DNA of 64,000 bases, taken from assembly GCA_015680905.1 (NCBI GenBank), contig CM027383.1, positions 84,787,001-84,851,000 of the forward strand, written 5' to 3'. Below, piece by piece: positions 37,901 through 47,639 of the stretch (positions are counted from its first letter, which is position 1; every line of letters begins with the position of its first letter). The position numbers and the translations under genes were made by a program. Origin of the DNA: Coptis chinensis. Lineage: Eukaryota; Streptophyta; Magnoliopsida; Ranunculales; Ranunculaceae. The notes under the pieces are model-generated. The model worked only from the letters and a program-made list of their open reading frames with translations, was not told where the DNA came from and searched no databases.

Positions 37901-38380
37901 GCCTACATAGAGTAAAACAAAGAAACCCCATTTCTCATATACTAAAACCCTAACCCTAGGTCTACAAATTATAAAATAGAACGAAAAAGGGATAATAAAT
38001 TGCATATCGTGGCTTCCAAACCCCATCTCTCTTTCGCCATTTCATCGTGCTCTATACAGTGGTTCTGGTACACAAGTGCGTTTTCTTTTGGTAGTGGAAC
38101 TGTGGACAGTTTGTCTTTTTTGTTGAAAAGAAAATAAAGGGGGAATAATACAAAAGAAAGCGGGTGTTAGTCATTTTCATTTTTCTTTAATATTTTATTA
38201 TCAATAATTTCAAAAATCATAAGCGCTAGATATCCAAAAATAGGGCGGTATGCCAAAACTTTGAACGGGTGGTTGGAAACACTCAACCATTTGTGATGCC
38301 AATAATGTCGTGTGTTTGTGCTTCTAATTTTCCACTTTTACTAGTACCATTGGCTACAATAAATAGCTTCGCTCAAAAAT
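34938..38380 (-). other. Right arm of the larger CACTA, with exon-like minus-strand segments
   Basis: This 3.4-kb AT-rich stretch belongs to the 16829-38669 element. Two segments look like real exons on the minus strand. One (37690-37628) has an ATG, 21 sense codons starting MVRLLEFAQAPSFLPN, and a clean AAG|GTAAGA donor. The other (36186-36116) follows a TTTTCTAG acceptor, reads EMANLVKDAQSSKSKTQRL and stops at 36116-36118. A third possible block ends at a donor near 36243 (AAG|GTAACC), but its phase does not fit the last exon and the intron would be only about 54 bp. I do not recognise the protein. This could be a captured host gene (Pack-CACTA) or an accessory gene of the element; both are inference. 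Confidence 0.35.
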
Positions 38381-38709
38381 AACTTCTAGCGACGCCTTTT
38401 TGAGAACGTCGGGATACAACTATCATCACCGACGTTAGAAATCACCGTCATTGGTAAAATGTTATTTTCAACAGTATTTTCGTCGCCAAAAAGCTTTTAT
38501 TTATTTTAATATTTTGAACAAGACTTCCAGCAACATAAAAAGCGTCGCCAAAGACTTATTATCAAAAATAAGACAGCCGATAAATGGCGACGTAAAGAAA
38601 ATGACAATTAGCCATGTTTTTGTATTGTCACTAAAAATTTTGTCGCTAAAAAGCCAATTTGTTGTAGTGTTCTCTGAAATTGAACACGCAATAGCTGATC
38701 TCTTGTAAT

Positions 38710-40984
38710 ACTTTTCTAGAATTGTAAGTAGATTTTGTTCTTTGCGTGCTCTTACTACACTTAATCAATTATTGCATGTTGTCCACTTATGAATCTGAAA
38801 CCATTTATTATTTCTTATTATTCAGAAAATAGGATCCCAACATGTTAGTTATTCACTTGTGTTTATTGACTCGTCTTCTACTTGTTCGGTTGTGCTTTTG
38901 ATGGTGTTGTTCATAAAATTAATCTATAATTTCTAGACATCAAAATTACATATGTCGTAATAGGTAGTACTATTTATGTTTTGATGTGGTGGTCAGATAC
39001 TATATATTAACTTTGTTTTTTGTTTCGAAGTAACTGTAAACTTACCAAATGGTTGCATGACAATATTTTGATGCATTGAGTGATAAGGTGTTGTAAAAGA
39101 TTGGTTTGGAAATTGATACGCAAGGTAATGTCCATAAGGAGTCCAATTCAACAATCAAAAATGATTCTATCATTGATGTATCCGCAATTCAATATGGATG
39201 GATATATACAACATATATATGTCTCTCTTACTCTAATTTTTCCCTATAATTTATTATTATTATTATTATTATTTTTCCACCATTTCCCTAAGGCTAATAA
39301 GATTTAAACTTCTCCTATAGATCGAGAGTTCCCTAATAGGAAATGCTTCATTTTGATAGATTTTACATTAAAAAAATTTACAATCTAATTCAAACACAAA
39401 ATGTGATGCTTTAGTTAAACCCTTTCAATATACAAGAGGTTTTTACTATGCATTTGGTAGCAACTATTGACACTACACATAAATGCATCATAATTAATCT
39501 ATGTAGGTACAAACTGTAGCAAGCACTTATAGTAGTAAGAACTTATAAGTTATAAGTTATAAGTACAAAATATTTAAGTTTTTTTTTCTCCCCCAGTCCC
39601 CTTAATATTAAACTTGATAGCTTAATTCGAAATTTTTTGGCCATCTCAACAATTAAAAGTCTCCTTGTGTATTTGCCCTACTCAATTTATCTTCTTCTTT
39701 ATTTCCTTCTTATAGATTTTGAATAAATTATGGTCTTTTTCCAAGTTACAGTTGGTTGATCTCATCCCTAGCGGTATTCTAGCCACCTGTCAATATTTCA
39801 AAATAGGTATTTATTTGGACCAAGTGTGTTATATGCTCCAATGCACCTATCATCAGTCTATCCCATATGTCCTGTTCCCCAAGCCCCTTTGAAGTTCAAG
39901 CAAAAGCCCCATTTCCAGTCAAGGGTTTTTGTGATGTTATGTCAAATGGATTCTATATTAAGATGGAACCTAGACACGTATAGAACATAGTTTCTAGACT
40001 TTTTTCATAATTTTTTGACAAACACACAATTTCTCTGAGTCAATTAGAGAAATTATATAATAGGAAAACACAAAACGGGACTCAATTATACGCTAGGCAA
40101 CACAACTTCATTTCCTTAATTTTTGGTTCCGATCAAAAGGTTACTTAACTGGCAATAAGGTTACTTGGCCACAACAGTAATGATATTTTTTTTCTTTAAT
40201 TCCAACATGAAATATCAAAATCTATTCACAGGGGCGGATGGAGATGTCTTGGTGCCAAGTCTTGCTTAATTTAATACAATGGTTATTCTTTTACAACTTT
40301 GAATTTAATGAGTGTGTTTCATTTCAAGTCCCATTATGCACATTTATTTTGGTGGTGTCAATGCCTATAATTTTATGACGACATCCTCTTTGTTAGTTAA
40401 ATATAATTATATTTAACTATTTTTGGGGAAATAATAGCTAGTTAAAAATAATTAAGTTTTAGAAAATAATTGTACATACTAATTTGAATTGCACTTAAAT
40501 TGGGAGAGTTGTACTAAAATAGTACCTCTTGTTAAATGGCTTAGGTTGATATTTAACTCCAACATTGAAGAAAAATCTATACGTACATAATTTGAGGGGT
40601 AATAAGATCATGTTTCCTACTTTTTAGGAAATAATTTATATATTATTTATACGTGCTGAATTTGTTTGGTAATTTCTTTCATATTTTTGAAGAAATAATT
40701 GTTAGTTAAATATAATTATGTTTGCAGAATTTGTGGAGACTAATTTAAATTGCACTTAAGTGGGGCGAGTTGTACTAAAATAGGAAACCATATGGTAGAA
40801 CTATATTAATCGTAAGTAAGTAGACACTCTTTTGGAAAATGGAAATTGAATCAAACTCTCTAAAGAGTCCACATAGCATGGTAGAAAGCCACGTATGAGA
40901 GAGAAAAAGTTATCTCTCATATTAGAGTGCCACCTAGAAGAGAGAAAAATCTTTCTTAAAAGTCTCTACTTTAGTATATAGATA
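38710..40984. other. Unassigned AT-rich DNA downstream of the AKR remnant
   Basis: The expected last AKR exon is not found. A 45-codon exon-like stretch near 39068-39200 (KIGLEIDTQGNVHKES) is unrecognised. A (ATT)n run lies at about 39252-39271. A roughly 45-bp phrase ending GTTGTACTAAAATAG occurs at 40479 and again at 40738, so part of 40400-40800 is a diverged direct duplication with a period near 260 bp. No terminal repeats were paired. Confidence 0.3.
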
Positions 40985-41175
40985 ATAGATATGTGCACGG
41001 GCTCAGATTTTTCGGTTTTTTTATATTTTAACCCGAACCCAGCCTAAAATCGAGTCGGGTTTTCATTTTACAAAACCAAGTCCGAACTATGGATCTGATA
41101 TGTTAGCCCAGGACCAACAAAAGTCGGGTTTTAGTCCATCGGGCTTGGGCTAACCCGACCCAAGTTCCACCCCTA
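40985..41175. repeat. hAT-like repeat tail (same family as 12121-12313)
   Basis: The stretch shares GTGCACGGGCTCAG, TGATATGTTAGCCCAGGACC and AACAAAAGTCGGG with 12121-12313 and ends in the same CCACCCCTA terminus. Only the right part is present. It is a dispersed non-autonomous repeat with no coding capacity. Confidence 0.7.
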
Positions 41176-41308
41176 ATTGTGGGAGCAAAATGGTGGAAAT
41201 TCAAAGCAAGACGGAAAGGGAGTAAAAAGGTAGACTTCCCTTCTCAAGAAGAGGACGGTAAAGTAACTCGACTTCTTTGCATAGAAGTTGCTTTAGCTAG
41301 ATAAAAAA

Positions 41309-42199
41309 CAGTTGTGAAGATCTGAACCATATGTTGTGGGGTTGCAGTCTGGCTGAGGACTTATGGAGATGGCTAGCACACAAGTTTAAAACAAGAATGG
41401 GCTTTAGCAATTTCAAACAAGCAATCTCAAAGATGAAATGTAGAAGTCCACTAGTGATGCACATTTGGACAGCTGCTGTGGTGGGTGGCATGGTGGCTCT
41501 ATTGAGACACAGGAACCTTATGGTGTCCTACAATTGCGTACAAGACAACGAACTATTAGCAAAATGGAATGTGTCAGCCAGACTACGAAGAGCCCCTAGA
41601 ACAACAATTTGTATATGGCTTCCTCCTGCTCCTGATCAAAACAAAATCAGCATTGACGGGGCTGCCAGGGGTAATCGAGGACCTTCTGATTATGGTATTG
41701 CTGTGAGAAACTACATGGGTGGGTTCCTCGAGGTCATATGCTAGAACTTGGGTATTAATACAAACTATTGGGCAGAAAGTCTGGCATTAGTGGAGGCATT
41801 AGAACTTCTTGTTGAGGAGCACTAGTACAATGTTTGTAGTGAATCGGATGCTGCGGCAGTGGTCACAGCGGCTTAGGATTTAGGAGGGTTCTATTCACTG
41901 GAAACTTAGGGGCAGATTTGAGATCAGCAAGAACAGATTTTCTAGGCTATGCATCTCACACACTATGAGAGTAGCTAATATCTTTGCTGATTTGGCAGCA
42001 AAGTGCATCTAGATTAAATGAATTTGAGAGCGTATTTTGTAATGAGAAGCCCCCATGGTTTTAAAATGGGAGCCTCCGTAGGGAACCCACTTGAGAGTGA
42101 GTGAGTTTTGAATCTTATGAACTAGCAGTCCATAAACATTGTATCCTTCCCCCCTCCCTATCACTTTTAATACATTTTTATCGTATTTAGCAAAAAAAA
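41309..42199 (+). pseudogene. LINE 3' end: zf-RVT and RNase H, 5'-truncated
   Basis: The frame opens in the zinc-binding zf-RVT region (CEDLNHMLWGCSLAEDLWRW) and continues through WTAAVVGGMVALLRHRN. The RNase H domain follows: KISIDGAARGNRGPSDYG, YWAESLALVEALELL, CSESDAAAVV. The last block is weaker. Several stops interrupt the part after 41740 (for example near 41743, 41824 and 41873). It ends with the LINE-like 3' tail ACATTTTTATCGTATTTAGC followed by a short A run at 42191-42198. It is a dead 5'-truncated copy of an L1-type LINE, like the fragments at 10975-11330 and 31500-31976. Confidence 0.85.
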
Positions 42200-42660
42200 T
42201 GTTTACCATTCTAAATAGGTTTCTCTATCTGCAACATACAGGTTGTACGGTTGAACTTCGCCGGAGACTGGAATGCATTTATCTGTCTGGAAACTATAAT
42301 GTATGCGAATAGATTTTGTGTTTACTCAATGTAATTTTTGGAGGGAAGAAACTTAGATGTTCCATGCTGAAAGGTACCATCCAATGAAGGAAAAAGGCAA
42401 GAGAAGACAAGGAAAAATATTTTTTGAGCTGTTATATTTGATGTATTTATCTGTCTGGAAAGTGGAAACATGTGATGGCAAGAAAATCTACGGAAACTTC
42501 TCTACAGTCAAGAATCTTGTTGGGTAGATTTTTCGAAAATGAGAGAACTGCATTAACATCTAGTAAACAGAAAAATATTGAGTAAACAATTATGCTTTTC
42601 TTTCGGTGACAACTATATATTACAAATGCTTGCGATGAAGTTGATCATCGTAACCAATGT
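42200..42660. other. Unassigned DNA
   Basis: A TTTATCTGTCTGGAAA phrase occurs at about 42277 and again near 42437. Nothing else was recognised. Confidence 0.25.
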
Positions 42661-42961
42661 CCAAATTCACCGTGGTTATAGAATTTAACAAGGACTATAA
42701 AATATCGCGGATATATCTTGGTTGTTTAGGTACCTAATATGGATATATGGACACATTTTGTATCCAATATATATTGGATTTTCGGATATATACGATATAT
42801 CCGATATAGATAGTTGATTTTGTTGGGGTGACCAATTTTTGACTGATTTTTATTAATATATCAATATAGTATGCGATATTTTTGATATATGGATATACAA
42901 AATAAAATTTTGACCAATCAGCAAAAGAACATATATATCCACCAATATATATATATATATA

Positions 42962-43366
42962 TATTCTTTCTAAAAGTAATTTATTTAAGTTAAACTTAAA
43001 ATAAATGCGATGCGTAAATTTTTACAAATGAATTCAAACAAAATTCTTTGTGGTTATGAAGCACTCACCATAATGATTATCTTCCCCAAATTTAGCTTCT
43101 CATTTGGAAACCTCTAACATAGATAAAAATTGTTGTCATATTTAAAAAGAAATCTAACAAATCTAGAAATGTTGAATTTTTGTAATTGTTTTTTTTGTCA
43201 ATGTTAGAGGTTTCCAATGAAATTTCGAAATTTTGTAGAGATGATCTTAATATTGAAGTATATCATATCTACAAAAAAAAATAGGTTTAAATTCATTTTG
43301 TAGGTGAAGTTTTACTTACTATGCATTTATTTTAAAGTTAACTTAAATAACTACTTTTAAGAGAAG

Positions 43367-43369
<3 letters not shown>
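42962..43369. mobile_element. Hairpin MITE inserted in a (TA)n tract (Micron-like)
   Basis: Two arms of about 80 bp are inverted copies: the left arm TTCTTTCTAAAAGTAATTTA and GTTAAACTTAAAATAAATGC; the right arm in reverse complement reads CTTCTCTTAAAAGTAGTTATTT and GTTAACTTTAAAATAAATGC. Inner parts are also inverted (GGAAACCTCTAACAT at about 43107 and ATGTTAGAGGTTTCC at about 43204). It is flanked by (TA)n on both sides (42943-42961 and 43370-43430). A MITE that targets (TA)n microsatellites has been described in rice as Micron; this looks like an independent dicot example. There is no coding capacity. Confidence 0.65.

Positions 43370-43430
<61 letters not shown>
43370..43430. repeat. (TA)n microsatellite, about 60 bp
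   Basis: An uninterrupted AT dinucleotide run lies on the right flank of the hairpin MITE. A shorter run (about 18 bp) lies on its left flank. Confidence 0.95.
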
Positions 43431-43433
<3 letters not shown>

Positions 43434-45112
43434 ATATATATATCGGTTTTTGGAGTCCGATATATCACCCGACATTGAAATATTTGGCTTTGGAATTTAC
43501 ACAAAACTGTTAATCTCACTTAAGAAGAGTCCTGTTATTAATGAACCCCATTTTGTGTTAGGCAGACCCCGACCCAATTTGGGGTCTGTAATTGTGTTGG
43601 GCGTAACCTAGAGTGTTGGGCAGACTCCATCACCAAAGCCCGATAAAAAAAACCCGGAAATAACCAATTACCTTCTTTACGTTTAATACATTCTCCGTCT
43701 CTGTCTCTATCTCATTTACTCCACCAACTTTATTCTTTACGTTTAACACATTCCAGCCTTCGTCTCCGTCTCCTCTACTCCACCAAATTGTTTGAAAGTA
43801 TTGTTTTGAAGGTCCAAAGTATTGTTTTGAATCAAATTAGTGTTCGCCGCCATTGTTGTTGGTCTCATCTAAATTGAGTTTGGGCAACCGGCATTGTTAA
43901 GAAATCATTGTATGTAGCAAAATAGTTTTCATCTTCTATTGAGAGGTAAATAGCTTCTCCTCAATTGTTCAATTCTTTTTCAGTAAATGCATCTCGTTTT
44001 GTTGTTTGATTGTATTAGTAATTTATTGTTTGAAAATTGTAATTGAAGTAGCTTATAATGATTATTTTATATTGTGATCACTTTCTATTTTGTATTTTGA
44101 ATGTAACTTGATTTAATTAGATTTTGAATGTAAACAGACCTTAAATGTAATTGATTTTAAATTGTAATCAGATTTTGAATGTAACTTGATTTTGAATGCT
44201 TCGATCGCATTGTGTGTGATTATGATTAGCAATTATATGAGAAAACTCTGGAAATTAACCCACAAACAGTAGAATCCCCTTCGGTTCCTCTTTCGTTCTT
44301 TGTATTACCCTGTGCTCCTTTTTATATATCTTTTAGTAATAACCTTGTTCGCACTTTTGGTTTAAGTTAGTTGGTTAATTTGCTTCCATGTTCATTCGGG
44401 CACACTGATAGAATGTTCTAACTTTCAGTTTTCTTCTACATTTGTTGATGGCGATTCATTTCATTGAATACATTGTATATATGTTAACATTACTTGTATC
44501 TTATCTAGCTAGTTCGGTTGACAATATGAGTCTTCTTTTGTCATTCAATCTATGTATATTATTAAGTCCTAGATTATGTGTAATGCCTCCATTTAAGGGA
44601 ATTTTGAATAGTGCGGCATTGTTGGTTTACTTTGGTATATATGTGTATGTTAAGAAATGACCTTGTACTAATTTTGATAGCTAAGTTGAGTTGTTGTTTT
44701 TCTCGAGACATTATACTAAGTTCTTTATCTCGAGACGTTATACTAAATTTAATTTTGCTGCACTTTTTTCGATCTAGTAATAAGTTTTTTTATCAAAAGC
44801 TTTATAGTTGGATGTCATTGCTTTTTCTAAGGTCTTCGAGTTTACTATATGTTTTGATTGTTTTAAAAAATGATCCAAAAATGTAACATGCATGTTTTAA
44901 TATTCATTTAGTTTTGAGATATAAGATAAATCTAGAAAAATGTGTTGTATGCTACTGCCAGATGAAATATGTGTGAAAGAGCATTGTTTTGAGGTTATGT
45001 GTAATGCCTCCATTTAAGGGAGTTTGAATTTTGAATAGTGCATCATTTAGTTTTGATTCAACTTTTGTTATATGTACTAATACTTGTTTTTTTTCCCATT
45101 TATTCTGTAGCA

Positions 45113-47504
45113 ATGCCTTAAACAAAGAATCTGAAGAATGTAGCAAAAACTTTCTACACGGGTGCTAAAAAGTTGTTAGGTAGAGGGAGTAGTAGTTCAG
45201 GTCGCGGTGAGGCGCCTGAGAAAAAAAGAGAAAGGGGAGATAACACCTCGACATCAGTCTGTAGAGGGGATCAAAAAGTGGATGATCCCAGCAATGTAGT
45301 TGTAAGTGGTGTAGAGTTAGAAAAGAAAAAGAGAAGAAAGGAAAATATTCCGAGTGATGTAAGCAATAGTGATACGGATAGTGATTTTAATATAGATTTA
45401 GATGAAGAAGGTGTAAATATGGATCACGGGAAGAGTGTAGTTGTAGCTGATGATGATGATGATAGTGAAGAAGAGGATGGTGAAGAAGATGACGAAGATG
45501 GTGTTGATGATGGAGAAAAATAGGGTGATGAAGAGGAGGGTGAGGAGGAGGAGGAGGAGGGTGAGGACGATGTTAGGTAGCCCCTATACCTCCACCGGCT
45601 ATTGTGAGAAAGTCTAAGAATGACTTGGAGTTCCAGAGAAGAAATTATGGAGGTGGCTCTTATGGATCAAATCTTTTGTATGGCTATGCGGTGCACGTGG
45701 CTCGCGATGTTTGGGAGGGGCAGGTAGTATCATATAATATCTATTAGTATTTAACTTTTTTATTGTGAAACCTTGTGTATACATACTGAGTTTTGGTTGT
45801 TTTAGGCAGATCGAGGAGCGTCGGAGAGTGTTCAGACTGCTCAAATTTTCATGAGGAGCTTCAAAGGACCGGCTTATGTGCTCTAGTATTCGGTGTATAT
45901 AGGCATCAGGATCCTGTGTTGGTCTCTGTGTTTCTAGATAGGTGGCATCCAGAGACCAATACCTTTCATATGCCGTGGGGCGAGATGACAATCACATTGG
46001 ACGATGTTTTCCAACTCCTGGAAGTTCCGATCAGAGGCAAAGTAGTGACTAGGGACACTGATTTGAGTCTGGAACAGACAAAGAAACTCCTCCACAAAGG
46101 TCTTGGCATACCCATGGACAAGATAGATGCGGAGATGAAAGCCAATAAGTTTACTTCCAGAGTTAGGATGGATTTCTTGTTGAAGCAATTTGCTGGGAAG
46201 GTGACGGATGAAGATTTACATGATGGAAATGGGGTTGTTGTGAAGAAGGCATCAACCCAGAAAGAGTTGCAGTTTACTATGAGAGCTTATCTCTTATTTT
46301 TCTTTGGATGTACCGCCTTCACCGACATGTCTGGAACTGCAGTTCCTGTTTGTTATCTGAGGCTACTTTTGAAATTTAACGAGATCAGAGACTACGCATA
46401 GGGTGCAGCATTACCGACATACTTGTACAGGGGTCTTGGGACTATGGCAAGTGCCAAGGTGAAGGGTGTTTCAGGCTATTTAACTCTCCTACAGGTATGA
46501 GTATTTTTGTTTTTCTTTTCAATATTAATTTTATCTATCTATTAGAATATTAACTGGGTGTCTATATTAATCTAGGCATAGATCTATGAGTACTTCCCGA
46601 GGTTCAGGCCATTCCCAAACTTTAATTATAACTTGAGCATGTTGTGTACTCATAGGTACTCAGTTACTCAGTTGAGTTATGCTAACACAACAGAAGTATT
46701 GAACTATACTCGAGCGATACTTGATGATTTGACTTATTCCGATGTAATTAAGTATTTGGATTTGTAAATAATTATATTTATTAATTGATTATTGGAGTAC
46801 GTGGTTAATGATTGATTTCCTCAATCATATGCTATTTGACAGGTTGAATGGTATCCCTATGATAATGTCCGAGCCACACGCTCGGTGGATGAAATAGCAT
46901 TTTTTTTAGGGATTTATATGTTTTTTTGATATTATATGGAGCATTACAATGTTTCTAGGGTTATGCATCAGTTGGGACAGGTTCAGTTTGTACCCTTAGA
47001 TCCCCCAAAACCAAAGACCTCGATGAGAACCCTTTTTGGACGCGGCTACGATGTGAAATATAGTATTGTGTATGCCTACTGGGGTAGATGGCAAAATCAA
47101 GTGATACAACCCCAAAATCGAGGGCCTACTGCTACTTATCCATGGGAGTGTGAGAATAGGTATATGTATTGGTATGAAAAACAAATTCATATTTGAATGA
47201 TTAACCGTGATCTTTCTATTCACTTCTCCCTACAGAGTCGTCCATATCATAATCTGGTGAGTTAATATTCGAACTTTAGTTTTTTTTTTTTCTTTTGGTC
47301 TTTTGGAAATGTATATACTAATGTAGTTTTGCATTTTAATTTTGGCAGCACCCCATCATCGATGAAACTACTCGCTTGCTTAAAAAGGGACTTCAATTGG
47401 GTGGGACTGCGATTCCAGAGGAAGCATGGGACGAGTTCATGAATGCATACAATTTGACCCAGTGCAAGTTCTTTGGTGGACGATATTGCGCTGATATATC
47501 TTAG
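45113..47504 (+). pseudogene. Plant mobile domain (PMD, MAIN/MAIL-like) gene in a MULE, decayed
   Basis: The ATG at 45113 follows a TTCTGTAG acceptor. Codon 3 is a stop (TAA), after which VAKTFYTGAKKLLGRG and a basic then strongly acidic tract run to about 45580. Exon 1 ends at a CAG|GTAGTA donor (45723). Exon 2 (45806-46494) holds the core PMD (PF10536) motifs: LVSVFLDRWHPETNTFHMPW, GEMTITLDDV, LLEVPIRGK. Exon 3 (from 46576) reads YEYFPRFRPFPNF after a TAG where Trp is usual. Later exons give WYPYDNVRATRS, VPLDPPKPKTSMRT, YWGRWQNQVIQP, and finally IIDETTRLLKKGLQLGG to the TAG at 47502-47504. Host PMD proteins (MAIN, MAIL1) keep silenced DNA and meristem genomes in order together with PP7-like phosphatases; PMD copies also travel inside plant MULEs and Ty3 elements. 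This one is the transposon type by location. Breaks: at least the two stops named, a frame change near 45570 and one near 46915. Confidence 0.85.
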
Positions 47505-47639
47505 ATAGGAAATTTGTTGTTTTGGATTTAATGTATTTGGTGTCTAATGTATTATGAGATATGATATATGTAATTGTGGATCTTGATGTATTTTTAAGTT
47601 AAACGGATGTCTTCGTATTTGTCTTAATCTTTATTGGTT

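Larger units (their letters stand above)
16829..38669. mobile_element. CACTA transposon complex, 21.8 kb with nested elements (about 5.3 kb by itself)
   Basis: The left end CACTACAAGAAATGGGGTC and the reverse complement of the right end, CACTACAACAAATTGGC, share a TIR that continues into GCGACAAAA. The 3-bp TSD TTC is present at 16826-16828 and 38670-38672. Both flanks carry dense subterminal GCGACG / CGTCGC repeats (16850-17290 and 38385-38650), as CACTA ends do. The two flanks are consecutive AKR codons, which confirms the pairing. Nested inside are the LTR stack 17977-26455 and the CACTA 26913-34934; removing them leaves about 5.3 kb. No TNPD transposase is seen, so the element was non-autonomous and moved by a relative's enzyme. 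The right arm holds exon-like sequence (see 34938-38380). Confidence 0.9.
15122..38708 (+). pseudogene. Aldo-keto reductase (AKR4C-type) gene remnant, split by two insertions
   Basis: NADPH-dependent aldo-keto reductases reduce aldehydes and ketones in a TIM-barrel fold. Three host blocks are seen. Block 1 (15130-15265) reads WKVVEGIYDFGKS, SKKLGELLEVSS, AVNQVE. Block 2 (16518-16580) reads CHPAWQSSQLCAFC, a stop, then LNGVHLF. Block 3 (about 16680-16828) reads SEKLLKTPAQIVLSWGLQMG, KSVL and, in another frame, FDWSILEDSFMKF. It continues after the CACTA complex at 38670 with SEIEH, then a stop at 38706-38708. The motifs match the conserved central and C-terminal AKR sequence (AVNQVECHP.W; KTPAQVALRWG.QMG.SVLPKS; FDWSIPEDLF.KFSEIEQ). 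The N-terminal third with the catalytic Asp and Tyr is missing. A solo LTR lies between blocks 1 and 2 (inside the VEC codons), and the CACTA lies in the codons for KF/SE. At least one stop and one frameshift lie outside the insertions. The usual tail after EIEQ is absent or unrecognisable. Confidence 0.85.
42661..43495. repeat. GATATATCGG-rich dispersed repeat, interrupted by a MITE
   Basis: The sequence is dominated by palindromic ATATCCGATAT / GATATATCGG phrases. The right edge (43436-43492), read in reverse complement, matches 53937-53995: CAATATTTC, GATATATC and a CA-rich phrase followed by GATATATATCGG. Both sites are therefore members of one dispersed family in opposite orientation. 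The family is not known to me. A hairpin MITE with TA tracts (42962-43430) splits this copy. Confidence 0.55.
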
